64,000 nt of DNA from NCBI GenBank assembly GCA_028564705.1, contig JAPXFQ010001795.1, forward strand, positions 558,001 through 622,000, written 5' to 3'. Made by a program: the position numbers and the translations under genes. Of this stretch, positions 44,501 through 55,329 are shown in pieces; positions within the stretch are counted from its first letter, which is position 1, and the number at the start of each line of letters is the position of its first letter. Under the pieces are notes generated by a model that saw only the letters and a list, made by a program, of their open reading frames with translations, was not told where the DNA came from and did not search any database. This DNA is from Apricaphanius iberus. Its lineage: Eukaryota; Chordata; Actinopteri; Cyprinodontiformes; Aphaniidae.

Positions 44501-45504
44501 CCATTGTACATCACTAACACAGAATTTGTATCAGCTAGCTTAGCATCTGTGTTCAGCATGTTAATAGGCAAAACATTACATGTAGCCCCACAATCAATCT
44601 GAAATTTTACAATATCTTTCCCTAGAAGCATGCCTGCAAACAACTTGGTGTCGTTACCTTTGTTAGAGTCAACAGCATTTACATTTTCACTGTCTGCTAC
44701 ATCACTGACACACAGTATGTCCTCATATTCACTTTCACATTCAGTAACAATGTGCACTGATTTCTTCTTCTTCTGGTCAGTGCGGGCCTTACACTTGGCC
44801 GCAAAGTGGTTTTCCTTACCACACTTTTTGCATTTCTTTCCAAATGCTGGACATTTCTGTTTGCTTCTCTCGTGCGTCTTGCCGCAAAACTTGCAATCTA
44901 CGGTGCTTTCTTTCTGTTGAAAGCGCAAAGCCCCTTGCACTGCGTGAACTTCCTCCAGTGTGTGCCCCGCTATGGCCCTGCAGTTTTCCCGCGACAACTC
45001 TGCAGCTCTACAAAGTTGAATGCAAGTGTCCAATGACATGGCTTTCTCCCGTAACAGTCTCTCTCGCATGCTACTGCTGTTAATCCCACATACGATCCTG
45101 TCACGAATGAGTGAGTCCCTCAACGTCCCGAAGTTGCATGTTTTAGCGAGCAACTTGAGTTCAGTAACATAGCCATCTATAGTTTCACTGGTACCTTGAC
45201 TTCTTGTGAAGAATTTATACCGCTCCACTGTCTCGTTCACTGTAGGACTGCAATAGGTATCGAACTTGTCCACAATGTCCTTTATCTCCCAGTCAGATTT
45301 CGCTATGTCTCCCATCAACGTATCCAGTAGCTCTCTGCCGTTCTCACCGACCAGATAACTGAAAAGCCTGACCTTTTTCTTGTCGTCATCCTCCGCAACT
45401 GTTAATCCAGTGTACAGTTCAAACTCGTCTCTCCAAGACTTCCACGTTTTAGACAGGTTACTGGAATCCAGACACAACGTCTGTGGAGGTCGAAGTCCGT
45501 CCAT
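41554..45504 (-). CDS. Gag-pol polyprotein of Ty3/gypsy retrotransposon
   Basis: A single uninterrupted 1316-residue frame. Gag occupies about residues 1-200 and is followed by two zinc-knuckle-like motifs (CKFCGKTH... at 204-218; CKKCGKENHFAAKC at 225-238). The protease active site is DCGATCNVLP (304-313), with cysteine in place of the usual T/S. RT covers about 455-650 with catalytic YIIADD (591-596). RNase H covers about 740-860 with D748, E785-region and D810. The integrase has a zinc domain (H964/H967, C997/C1000) and a D1028-D1081-E1117 triad with the expected 35-residue gap. A GPY/F-like module lies near 1205-1258. There is no chromodomain and no env. Gag and pol are fused without a frameshift. 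The polyprotein would assemble virus-like particles, copy the RNA and integrate the cDNA. The start at 45504 lies about 120 bp after the LTR, and the stop is 113 bp before the 3' LTR. Confidence 0.97.
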   Translation of the reverse strand: MDGLRPPQTLCLDSSNLSKTWKSWRDEFELYTGLTVAEDDDKKKVRLFSYLVGENGRELLDTLMGDIAKSDWEIKDIVDKFDTYCSPTVNETVERYKFFTRSQGTSETIDGYVTELKLLAKTCNFGTLRDSLIRDRIVCGINSSSMRERLLREKAMSLDTCIQLCRAAELSRENCRAIAGHTLEEVHAVQGALRFQQKESTVDCKFCGKTHERSKQKCPAFGKKCKKCGKENHFAAKCKARTDQKKKKSVHIVTECESEYEDILCVSDVADSENVNAVDSNKGNDTKLFAGMLLGKDIVKFQIDCGATCNVLPINMLNTDAKLADTNSVLVMYNGSKVKPLGKCKIKLRNPRNQKLYQLEFQVVDRGCTVPLLGKRASEAMKLIKVHYENILAIDSIVTTERDTTGQWTLEQIKTDFTDVFTGDGCLEGEYKMEVDESVKPVQLPKRRVPVAMMQPLKEELQHLEHRGIITPVDCSTDWISSMVVVTKQNGKPRICIDPKPLNKALKRSHFPLQTIEDVLPDMSKAKVFTVCDVKSGFWHVKLEEKSSYLTTFSTPFGRFRWLRMPMGISTAPEVFQRKLTQALDGLPGLYIIADDVLITGQGETQEAAERDHDVKLKLFLERCRQKNIKLNPDKFKLRKSECTYIGHRLTANGLKVDPDKVRAIAHMPRPTDVKAVQRLLGMVNYLAKFCPHLSDQCEVMRQLTHKDTDWNWTEQHDNAFVKLKMTIADAPVLKYYCPEEDLVVQCDASDTGLGAALMQKGKPIAYASRALTQTEQGYAQIEKEFLAMVFSVEKFHQYTYGRKVTVQSDHKPLETIVRKPLLSAPKRLQRMMLRIQKYDLTVVYVPGKDMLLADTLSRAYLPESPSLSSGDADIETVNMVQHLPISGDSLSQIRTATKDDKTLQTVIRLMKQGWPSDKRAIPQEIKPYFSFQEELSYQDGIVFRGERAVIPSSLQKDITRRLHSSHLGAEGCLRRARECVYWIGMNDHIKTHIAHCDICRSVDYKQHRETLNPHDMPSRPWAKVGVDLFLFDNKNYKVTVDYYSNFWEIDFLPDIKSTTVIKKLKSQFARYGIPDTVVSDNGPQYSSQEFQRFSQLWEFDHKTSSPGYPQSNGKAESAVKTAKRLLHKAKASGQDPYLALLDHRNTPSQGLESSPAQRLLSRRTRTLLPARHSLLQPKVIQAEQALFNNKQRQCAYYNRSARDLEALHSGDRVRVQPFQPHIKWQLGKVKRPVNSRSYEIEMDSGAVLRRNRRHLRRAHVVLQTEPVDIETENTPDTQPDTVPVQLHPQIQSDMPKTTRCGRLVRQPQRYRDCTD

Positions 45505-45607
45505 GCTGGGGTTAGCTTGTTCACTTTGATGCTTATCACATTAGCACTTTACCGTCGGACTTCTCCGGCGCCTCCGCAGCAAATCTCTTAAAAACTTGGG
45601 CAAAAAT

Positions 45608-45625
45608 CCACTGCCGCTGCCACCA
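45608..45625 (-). promoter_or_regulatory. tRNA primer-binding site
   Basis: The minus strand reads tggtggcagcggcagtgg, directly adjacent to the 5' LTR. It begins with TGG, the complement of a tRNA CCA end. The specific tRNA was not identified. Confidence 0.75.
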
Positions 45626-45839
45626 TGTTAAAGTGCGGGTTTTCATATAAAACAGGAGTTCATATTCTTTGCCCTGGCCCAACGGGGTCGGCATTTATTG
45701 AACAGTCTCAAATGGCTCCGCCATCACAAAGTCAACAACTCCTCTTCCTCCCTCGCTTGACGCCTATATGTGGCCCTTGTTCGCCCCTTAGTGGCGAGTC
45801 TAACAGAGCAACCATACAATATATATACATATTGTTACA
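45626..45839 (-). repeat. 5' LTR of the Ty3/gypsy element
   Basis: 214 bp, carries the promoter for the element's minus-strand transcript. Nearly identical to 41227-41440. Confidence 0.97.
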
Positions 45840-45844
45840 AATAA

Positions 45845-46334
45845 TTTCCACCCAACTGATTTGGCTCAATTTAGCGATAAAGATTTTGGTTGAGTGAACT
45901 AAATGTAAACATATTGGGTCAACTTAATTCATTTGGATTACTATAATGCACAAAAATATACAGCAGGGGATTGGATTCCAACTAAAAAAAAGGACCTCTG
46001 TTTTCTGAGCACCTGCACTAACCACTTTGTTACACAATAACTCAGAAACTTTGGATATATAATAACACATATGGCTGCATTTCCAGTGTTAACTAAACAG
46101 GGTGATAATATTATAATGACCTGCCAATTCCCTTTTTTCATGGAAAAAAAGTGAAGGAATTGTATTACTGAAATCCTTATATTATGCAAATGAGGAGGGT
46201 TGCCCTTCTTGGTCCAACTCCTCTACTATTTTTTAATAAACAGGAAGGAGCAGGATTCATGTGCAGGTCGATTGTGCATGGCAGTGACAACTTCCTCCAA
46301 AACTAAAGAACTAACTGGTCAACTTCATTATCTG
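45845..46334. other. No gene recognised
   Basis: AT-rich sequence continuing the pre-insertion locus. Phrases such as attgggtcaacttaattcatttgg resemble a common fish MITE. Confidence 0.35.
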
Positions 46335-46532
46335 AAAGGAAGCTCCACATGGTTTGGTACCCTGCTCAACTATAATGCCCCCTGCTGGATGTGGAACATC
46401 GGACCAGAGGATGCTTAAAGTCACCGAGCATCCTACATGCTGTCTCTTCTCTGTCCTCTCAGACCCCCAGACAGTCGTGGCAGATGGTCGCTTGTACTGA
46501 ACGAGGTTCTGCCGGAGGTTTCTTCCTGTTAA
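46335..46532 (+). repeat. L2-like LINE (family B) 3' UTR fragment
   Basis: Matches 8415-8600 closely (agctccacatggtttggtac, cccagacagtcgtggcag, ggaggtttcttcctgtt). It is bounded abruptly on both sides. Confidence 0.75.
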
Positions 46533-49178
46533 AGTGATTGTCTGGATCTCTAAATGAATTACAAATTTTAAGAATTATATTAAATTGAACTCCTGGCCTT
46601 AAATGTTGATATTAAAAAAAAGTAATTTTATGAATTATAACATTACGGGTAAGTCCCGCCTTCCTGTATCTCAGCTATGGCTCAAAAGCCACGGTGCCAT
46701 CCACTTGAACCAATCAAGTGCCAAGGGCTGTCAATCATCATGAACGCTGTGCGCTCGAGCTCGTAACTGTGCACATGCTCAGTTTTCTGAGCTTCCGAAT
46801 CAAGCCTCCGCCGGCGCAGCCTTGGATCAAGACTCAGCTCAAGAGAAGATGATACCGATTTCAAACCGAAAAAGCATCCTCCTCACCTCCTATTGTTTGC
46901 ACTTGTGTTCCCTCTCTACTGTTGACCGCTTGAGATAGGCACTAGCCACCCCATGACCCCTTGAAGATAAGCGGTATAGAAAATGGATGGATGCTAATTC
47001 TGATTAAGCTTAACTTTTTCATTGTAATTGTGTGTTTAAATTGAATCTGTAGTTTCTACTGAAACAATTTGAGTTCACATTATTTAAATACATGTAATTT
47101 CTAAATTGTTTAGCTCATTGTAAGTATGTGCCTAAGTTCAGACAACTTAATATTATCAAGTTTACCTTTTGCACCTGCAAAAAATCCAATTTATTACAGT
47201 TTGACAAAGTAGCACTGATGACCATTTAAGGGTTGAATATGGAACATAAAAAAAATCGTAAAAAAAATACATTGCCGTGGCTTTTAGAGGGATGTAGAAT
47301 GAAAGTTCAACATTTTCTTAAACAATTATATTTGAATTAAAATATAATCAAATGTACATTTAAAACAGGCACGACAATGATGTTATGTTTACAGCTACCA
47401 GTAGCGGCTGTTTGTTGTAAGTTGACAGCAGGGTGCGATTTATGAAAAGACTTTTTATTATTTTTATTCTTAAGCATAACGTCAGGTATGTTTACCCTTT
47501 CAAAACTGACAAAAAAATGTGAAGAGCAAAATTATTGTTGATATAAAAATATTAAGATAAAATATATTGAAATGATTAAAATTAAAAATAGGAATTCACT
47601 TGACTTATTCCGTCATTGCAGGTGAGATTATCTTTTACCCGCGGCAGCATCAGCAGCACCTTGTCCACCGTCTCAGACCCACAACTCTGTATACTTTTCT
47701 GTGGGGAAAAAAAGCCCACCTCTGGGCCAGAGGAACCCAGCTGGGCTCAGGTTCAGGAAATTTTTTCAGTTTTAAGAATCCGTACCCTTGGCTTATGAAG
47801 ATGTATGCACAGATTTGAAGTCCTTTAGGAAAGTATAGAAATATGAGTCATATTAGCCGGGGACATGTCCCATGCATTATTTATAAATTACTGTTTTGTC
47901 GCAACCAAGTAAAAAAAAAAATTTGGATATTTTTAACACTGCATCCACTGACACAACTTTTGTACAATCAGTATCTGAACTGGTAATCCACTATCTTTTA
48001 CCGTTTCTCTATGTGCGAATCCTATGGCATGCTTTGCAGAAATCGCTGTTATGTTCAATAAAGACACATTCAGAAGTGGGTACTGTATCAACAGGTAACT
48101 GAGTAACTCATATCTGAGGTAAAAGAGACATAAAATGTGCGATCTTTGGACCATTTCCCCATATTTTGCCATCCGTTTGTCTTCAGACCCGCATAAAAAT
48201 AATTATTGCATTTGTTGTACATGGAGTTGAAACAAACCTGGACATTAGTGAGTTTAAGTTTAGCTTAGTCTTATTTACAAGTTAAAGGAATAAGTAAAGG
48301 AATAAAGGAATTATTTTTTCAGTTTAAAGCTCTGAAAAGGTCCAGCACAATGCCAAAATCTGCGTCCACATTTAAACCAAGGGTACAGATTCTTACACCT
48401 CAAAATTATTTCTGCACCCGACCCCCATCTGGCTCCTTTCAGGGATTATTAAGTGTTTTTATCATTCTAGTCCTCTCGCCTGTCAAAAGTGTATTGACTG
48501 TGCTGAATCCCCTCCCGTACTCTGCTGTGGAGACTGGGAACGTGTAAACAGAATGATAAGCTAACTCACTTGCTAACTTTACTAACGTTAGCTGTTAGTT
48601 AAACTCCTCTAAAATTCATCCCTCACTAGACATGGTTCAGATCGGTCACTGGGTGTATCGGCAGCAAGCCAGGCAACCCGACAGCTGGAATTATATTTTT
48701 GCTGATGTAACAATTACCTAAATAAACTAGATGTCACTATCATGCTCATGCTCCATATCCGACCTTTGAGTGTGAAAGCAGAGACAGAACATCGAAGCAA
48801 GCAAGCAAATTGTCCAACCCATGTTTGAAGGTGAATGACCAAGAGTTTAGTCCCAAAACCGTAAGTTAAAACATACACTAGTTGGATATTGACTGATAGG
48901 TGAAGTAAATAACCTAATTGTTAAGAAGTTAGCAAGGTAGTCAGTCAAGTACCTCAGTTTCCCTGAGTTACCCAGCAAATATTAGATAAAGATTAACTTT
49001 TTAATTAGCTATATCAAGCTAGCGCCCATTCACAGATTTTTTTTCCTTTTTTTGCCTCAAATGGGCTCCATAGCACTCCTCAAAATTGTATTAAAGAGTC
49101 ATGATGCAGTCTTGATGCATTAAATGATTACATCATTGTAAACTTGTTTAAACATGAAAATGTTTTCTTTTTACATGT
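46533..49178. other. No gene recognised; includes a SINE 3' fragment
   Basis: 46915-46993 is the 3' end of the (ATGG)n SINE (tgagataggcac ... gcggtatagaaaatggatgg). 46620-46860 is CpG-richer and MITE-like. The rest (47000-49178) is AT-rich without gene or repeat that I recognise. Frames at 47600-47818 and 47896-48172 lack domains. Confidence 0.4.
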
Positions 49179-49179
49179 C

Positions 49180-49562
49180 TAATGGTGCGTTCACACTGCA
49201 CGCTTTATAAGCGTCAAACAATGCTCACAAAGCAACTACTTCAGCGCATATAAGTACATTTTTAAGCTGAAGCTTGCAAAGCTTGTGGGTGGGCCTTTCT
49301 CTGCTGGATGTTTTAAACACTAGTGGATTGTGGTTGGCTAGACAATGTCAACGTTGGGCAACGTAACTACAGTGAGCTGAACTTCTGTGTTGCTTGCTTT
49401 TGGTGCTTTGAAGCTTGAGAACTGGAAAAGCTTAAAAAGTTGAGGCAGCCAAGCACACACAGTGCCGTAGAAACTCCGACACTCCTCTGACATCCTCAAC
49501 CGTAGAGTTGTAATCTTGCCGCTTCTGACGCTAACATTTGGGGTGGTGTGAATTAACCATTA
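49180..49562. mobile_element. MITE, possibly PIF/Harbinger-like
   Basis: The left end taatggtgcgttcacactgc pairs with the right end (reverse complement taatggttaattcacaccac). Candidate 3-bp flanks TAA/TTA fit the TWA preference of PIF/Harbinger but are not identical. About 380 bp, no coding sequence. Confidence 0.5.
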
Positions 49563-49628
49563 CGTGTGTCTGGAGCTCAGTGGAGTGGTTGCTAGGAGCC
49601 TGGGAGGAGTTCTACAAGGCTCTTGACC

Positions 49629-49733
49629 ACCAATGTCCTTGCCAGACTAAAGGAAATTTTTCAGGCAAAGAAGAGTTTCGCAGGGCAGGTGATGGCTGAC
49701 CTGATGATTTTACATTCTATACTTATGTTTTAG
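49629..49733 (+). pseudogene. Possible exon remnant
   Basis: An open stretch encoding LARLKEIFQAKKSFAGQVMA followed by DLMI and a stop. It may belong with the remnant at 50346-50621 as an upstream exon of the same fish gene family. The link is only by proximity, strand and loose resemblance. Confidence 0.25.
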
Positions 49734-50345
49734 AGTTCAGTCAACTACTTGATTGAGGTTGGAATTTCACCTGTTTTCTAAAAGAATGTACTGGGAATGT
49801 GAGATATGCTGTTTGTAGATGCTTCTCTTAACTCTGAGTAACCTATGTGTAATTGAGTAGAATGTGATGGCTCAGCTATTTTCTATGAATAATCACTTAA
49901 CACCCACTACCTTACTTTATCAGGTGTTGCTAATTGACTTGTAAATAAGGGATGTAAATAACTATCTGTAAGAATAATGTCAAACAACAGTTGTGATTTA
50001 ACGGGTGTGTTCCAGTACATACATGTTTGTGCTATTCTAAATGTGTTATCTCCTCTCTCCTTCCACAAGGCTTCAAATATAAAAGTTGATCAGATGCCTT
50101 ATCCTTATGGGGATTCCTGTGCATTGTAAGGAACTTTCATTTTCATTACTACCTCTTACCTCACACCTCATTCCTTCGTTCCACTTGTTTACCATCATAT
50201 CTCTTTTCTTTTGAGTTTTCGAGTGATTTTCTGTATCCTTCACTGCCCTGGTCAGTGGGTGGACTCTGAACAGTTTTGTTCATTAGAGCCTGTTTATAGC
50301 ACTGTGTTGTCATGTTGATGTGATCATGATGTGTTCCTTTTCTCA

Positions 50346-50621
50346 GGACACTGATCCTGAGGAAAGTTTTTAGAATGATGTTCCAGTGGCGATCCTCTGC
50401 CATGAATGGCAAAACATGTCTTCACTCCTGAGTCCCTTCACCACAATGCATCCTCAGTGGGAATCATCTTGGAGGGTAAGATTGTGATGGATGTCGAGAA
50501 CCTGCAAGAAGCCATGTCAACTGTCTTTGGACTTACCTATGCACTGCATCTCATCCAAATGAACACTTTTTACTTTTTTCAAAATACACTTTCAAATTTA
50601 GCTAAGACAGATCTAAATTAA
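50346..50621 (+). pseudogene. Pseudogene exon resembling the C-terminal domain of fish SAMD3-like proteins
   Basis: A splice-acceptor-like ccttttctcag ends at 50346 and is followed by codons for DTDPEESF, a stop, then VPVAILCHEW. After a frame change, 50406-50621 encodes ASSVGIILEGKIVMDVENLQ and then FGLTYALHL, ending at a stop after NLAKTDLN. The ILEG-x-V-MD ... FGLTYALHL pattern recalls the conserved C-terminal domain of the multi-copy teleost proteins annotated as sterile alpha motif domain-containing 3-like. The internal stop and frameshift indicate a dead copy. The family assignment is from memory. Confidence 0.45.
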
Positions 50622-50714
50622 ATAAAGAACTAAATTTCAAACACTTTGTAATCCTCTTGCAATGTAAGCTGCAGAGCCAACTCTTCCCAAGATATCAAAT
50701 GTTTGAGATTTTGT

Positions 50715-51190
50715 TTCAATTCACTTCAATTCAATCCACTTTTATTTATATAGCGCCAGTTCACAACAAGTGTCATCTCAAGGCACTTTACAACAAAAGT
50801 CATCTCGATACAATTATATAAACATTCCAATCAGTTACGTTTTCTATGTAAGGAATCCCAGCAGATTGCGTTGAATCGTCAGCGTGAGGTTGTGCCCAGA
50901 TCATGCAGACTCCAACCACAGCAATTCCTCAGCAAACCCTCATACTGAGCAAGCATGTAGCGACAGTGGAGAGGAAAAACTCCCCTTTTACAGGAAGAAA
51001 CCTCTGGCAGAACCCTGGCTCAGTACAAGCGGTCATCTGCCACGACCGTCTGAGAGCAGGGGGCATCAAAGCCGAGCAGGGTACCAGACCAGGGAAGAGC
51101 CTCTATGGGGAGAAAAACACTGAGAGAAAACTGGGTTAACAACTGCATTAACATTAGGAAAAATATATCCGGAGAGTAGTAGAAAAGAAA
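50715..51190 (-). repeat. L2-like LINE (family B) 3' UTR and tail
   Basis: The minus strand ends gtgccttgagatgacacttg ... ctatataaataaaagtggattgaattgaag at 50715-50790. It includes the UTR phrases seen at 8560-8850 (cagacggtcgtggcagatgac). It is separated from the coding part by about 500 bp of unrelated sequence. Confidence 0.75.
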
Positions 51191-51695
51191 GTAGAAGGTG
51201 TGTTAGGGTCAGTTGAGTCTGAAAAAGGATAATTATAATTTTTTTATTTATTCTTCAGTCTGTTAATAATGTACGGTGTGAGGGAGATGAAATTGAGGAG
51301 GGCTGCCGGACTGGGCTGCATCCTCCCCTCGCCGGATCGGGCTGAACACTCCATCTCCCTCTACTCCCTGCCTGGAAATCCAGGAGGAATGAAGGAGGTA
51401 AGTGGGTAAGTATTGTAGTGCTTATGCATTTCTCTTTGCTCATAGGATTATGCCCTCTCCAGAATCTATGTATTAGAGAGATAATATTATTGGTAAGTGA
51501 TATAACTGGAGTACATAAAGGCCCGCTCTTCCGAAGACTCTGGCATTATCTTTGTATATCACTTTCTAGCCTTAAAACCTGGTGTAAATCTGTTTCTGTC
51601 CTGATTCATGATTCAACCTTTGTTCAATTCTCTAATGATTTTATTCTGGTAAATTAATACATTACTGTTAGAAATCAGAGAGGGATTATAAGGTC
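51191..51695. other. Unassigned segment replacing part of the LINE 3' UTR
   Basis: Between LINE-matching sequence on both sides. Compared with the copy at 24690-25425, roughly 100 bp of UTR is missing and about 500 bp of other sequence is present, including a GC-richer part at 51290-51400. No clean LTR or TIR ends were found. Confidence 0.4.
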
Positions 51696-54330
51696 TAGTG
51701 TATATGTAAGTAACTATAAGCTTTATCAAAAAGGAAGGTTTTAAGCCTAGTCTTAAAAACAGACAGAGTACCTGCCTCACGAACTAAAACTTGGAGCTGG
51801 TTCCACAGGAGAGGAGCCTGATAACTAAAAGATCTGCCTCCTATTCTACTTTTTGAAATCCTAGCAACTACCAGTAGACCTTCATTCTGAGAACAAAGTG
51901 CTTTGTTAGGAACATATGGAACAAGCAGATCTCTGATGTTCGACGGAGCTTGATTATTAAGGGCTTTATACGTAAGGAGAGAAGCCAAAACAGGAGAAAT
52001 GTGATCTCTCTTTTTAATATTCATCATAACTCTTGCTGCAGCATTTTGGTGGCTTTTGATTGCATTTTGTGGACTTCCTGATTATTAGGAATTACAGTAG
52101 TCCAGCCTCGAAGTCACAAATGCATGGACTAGTTTCTCTGCATCACTACTGGACTGGATGTTTCTAATTTTAGCAATATTCCGAAGGTGAAAGAAAAAAA
52201 TCGTGGAAACCTTTTTAATATGAGATTTAAATGTCATGTCTTGGTCAAAAATTACACCGAGGTTCTTTAAATTATTACCAGAGGCCAAATTAATGCCATC
52301 CAAATGAAAAGATTGACCTAGCTGTTTCCTTTTTAAAGTTTATGGCCCAAAGACAACAACCTCTGTCTTGTCTGAATTTAGGAGCAGAAAATTCAGAGTC
52401 ATCCAAGTTTTTATGTATTTAAGACATGCTTGTAATCTACCTAACTGATTGGTTTAATCAGGTTTTATGGATAAATATAATTGTGTATCATCAGCATAAC
52501 TATGGAAATTCATACCATGTTGTCTAATTATTTTACCAATTGGAAGCATATATATAGTAAAGAGAATCGGTCCAAGCACAGAACTATGCGGTACTCAACA
52601 AGTAACCCTTGAGTGTGAAGAAGATTTATCATTGACATGAACAAACTGGAATCTGTTGGGCAGATATGATTTAAACCAACCTAGTGCTGTTCCCTATATC
52701 CCTACATGTTTGAGCCTTTCTAAGAGAATATTATGATCGACTGTGTCAAAAGCAGCACTGAGATCTAGCAAGACCAGAACAGTCAAAAATCCATTATCTG
52801 AGGCCATTAGTATATCATTAGTAACTTTTACCAGTGCTGTTTCAGTGCTATGATGAGCTCTAAAACCTGAATTAAATTCCTCAAACAGGTTGTTGCTGTT
52901 TAGATGCTCACATACTTGATTAGCAACTATTTTCTAAAGAATTTTGGATAAGAAAAGAATGTTAGATATAGGTCTGTAGTTAGCTAAATCATCTTGATCC
53001 AGGAAGGGTTTCTTAAGTAAAGGTTTAATTACAGCAACCTTAATTTCCTGAGGCACATATCCATTTATTAAAGATAGATTCATCGTGTCTAGGATAGGGC
53101 CAGTAACCAGAGGGCACATTTCCATAAATAATTTGGTTGGTATTGGGTCTAACATACAAGTTGAGGGTTTAGATGAAGCTAATGTTTGAGATAATTCCGA
53201 AAGTTCAACAGAATCAAAATGGTACAGACATAAACATGGTTCTACAGTTTTCTCTGATAGTGCCTCAGTTACTGAGATAGAGTTAGTCATGTTTGTGAGA
53301 ATGCCAATGATTTTATTCTTTATAGAATTTATTTTATTTATGAAGAATCCCATAAAGTCATCACTACTAAGAGAAGGGGGAATAGTAGGCTCAACAGAGC
53401 TATGACTCTGTAAGTTTGGCAACTGTACTAAAAATAAACAAAGGATTGTTTTTATTTACCTCTATTAATGATGAGAAATATGCTGTTCTAGCTTTCGAAA
53501 GGCGTTTTTATAAAATAGTAAACTATTTTTTTTCAGTTTAGAAAGAAATCATTTAGGTGTGTAGAGCGCGTTTTTCCTTCCAGTTTTCTAGTATTCTGCT
53601 TTAAAGTACTCTGCATTAAACCAGGGAGCCAATCTCCTATGGTTGATTACCTTCTTTTTTAAGGGGGCTACACTGTCTAGTGCCAAACGCAGTGAGGAAG
53701 TAATACTTTGAACCAGACCACTAATTTCTGAAGGGTTAGTGTTGGAATTACTGCCATCCACTGTGGTATTCTGAGACACATACGGAAACAAGAATGGAAC
53801 AGATTCTTTAAAACTTTTTAAAGCGTTGTCTGATAAAGTTCTATTGTAATTAAATTTTCTTTCAGATTTGGGAATGTTGAGTAAAGTAAATTCAAAGGTT
53901 ATCAAAAAATGGTCATATAGGACTGGGTTATGTGGGAGGACTATTAGTTCATCACACTCAATGCCGTATGTCAGTACAATGTCTAAAGTGTGCCGACCAG
54001 AGTGTGTGATAATATTAAAGGCTGCAGTTAAGCTATTACTTTCAGTGTCCACGTGAATATTAAAATCCCCCTACTATAATTACCTGATCAGTGTTTAAAA
54101 CTAAATCAGATAACAAATCTGAGATCTGGTCCAAGAATTGAGAGTAAGGGCCTGGTGGATGATACAAAACCATAAAAATGTTTAGAAATGGGATTAGGGA
54201 GGGGAATTAGGTGAGAAGGACAAGCTTCTTTGAAAATAACGTAAACTATGGCGAAAGCAGGGGTGTGAAGGTGAGGTAGAGAAAAGAGGGCCAATGGCGG
54301 ATCTAGATAGATGTGTAAATTTTAAGATTC
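51696..54330 (-). pseudogene. L2-like LINE (family B): endonuclease C-terminus and reverse transcriptase, decayed
   Basis: This is the longest L2 copy here. On the minus strand, 54060-54180 encodes the tail of an EEP endonuclease (PGPYSQFLDQISDLL, then GDFNIHVDTESN after a one-base shift). 53588-54052 continues through SGRHTLDIVLTYG and APWFNAEYFKAEY. 52934-53422 is the linker and the start of RT (PSTCMLDPIPTKL, NYRPISN). RT continues with [10 protein letters not shown] at about 52475-52505. An in-frame TGA replaces the glycine codon of the GVPQGS block near 52598. 52085-52303 and 51695-52027 give the C-terminus to FKTRLKTFLFDKAYS. A 5' UTR is not recognised. Confidence 0.85.
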
Positions 54331-54615
54331 CAATGTTCAGCGGGGCTGAGTTTTATCATGCTTTATTAATGGACAGTTCAGTGTTGTAAAGTATACATTT
54401 TTGTTTCTCAAACAAACATATGTTCAATTAAAATAACTAGAATGTTTCAGGCATTTATGTTATGCCTCTATTGATTTAAATATATATTTTGATTACTTAA
54501 GAACAATGAACGACAAGTTTGGTCAGTTAGAATATACAAAGTAGTTCATTTAATAATGGAATGATGATTAGTTAACAAGGTGAGTTAACTGAATCATTGT
54601 TTAACTAATAATCTT
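54331..54615. other. AT-rich spacer
   Basis: No gene or repeat recognised. Confidence 0.4.
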
Positions 54616-54617
54616 CT

Positions 54618-55110
54618 CTTAAAGTGACAATGTGTAGTTTTTGCAGTACATCTTTGAAAATAGCCATTAAAATATTATGTAATAATAATTACGTAAATAA
54701 ATATGAAAAATATGACTTTGAAAATCAGTTTTAAAATACATAGGCGCGGGTCCTCTTTTCCAGGGGGCAGCCATATTAGATGACGTCTCTACTTCTACAA
54801 GAGCCCGGACGGACAAAGCGCATGGAACAGGCCCGCTTTTAAAACATTGATTTCCCCTCAAAATGCTAAAAAGTTTCGCCATAAATACATTTTTACCTCT
54901 TCACTAGTTCCAAGCGATGAAAGAGAGACTGATGTGCTCGTCATGTTGCTGCAAATAGATCATTCTCAGGGAATTGAGCGTTTGAAAACAAACAGTTGGA
55001 CCTCCGTAGTTGAGCTCCTTACTCGAAGACACAGATGACGCATGCTTGTGATAATTTAAGTATGCACTGCCCCCTACTGGCCGAAAATTACACACTGTTT
55101 AGTGTTTCTC
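54618..55110. mobile_element. MITE with short imperfect TIRs
   Basis: acaatgtgtagtttttgc near the left end pairs with cgaaaattacacactgt near the right end. The phrase tgccccctactggccg before the right end is typical of a frequent fish MITE. TTAA precedes the left end (54617-54620), but the right flank reads TTTAG, so the target duplication is uncertain. Frames inside are not genes. Confidence 0.5.
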
Positions 55111-55329
55111 TGTCATTAGTACATTCAACTTAAATATTTGATTCAATTCCATTAGAGGCTTCAATACATTGATTGTACCCCTAATGCTTCAAAAATGTAA
55201 AGCAACAAGTTTCCTTTATTTTTTTTAAGTAGATTCAACTTATCCGGGATTAGAGTGCACAATGTACTAAGCCCACAGATCTGAGAGGAACAAAAAGGTC
55301 ACTGAGCAGCGGAGGACCATGACCTGTAA

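Larger units (their letters stand above)
41222..45844 (-). mobile_element. Complete Ty3/gypsy LTR retrotransposon
   Basis: Two 214-bp LTRs (41227-41440 and 45626-45839) enclose a single gag-pol frame on the minus strand. The 5-bp target duplication AATAA lies at 41222-41226 and 45840-45844. The LTRs differ at only two positions that I can see. A primer-binding site and a polypurine tract sit at the expected places. No envelope frame is present. All coding motifs are intact, making this the best candidate in the window for a recently active element. Confidence 0.97.

Noticed and set aside
41635..45083. Numerous plus-strand frames of 60-151 codons across the gypsy region
   Set aside because: They are antisense shadows of the minus-strand gag-pol frame.
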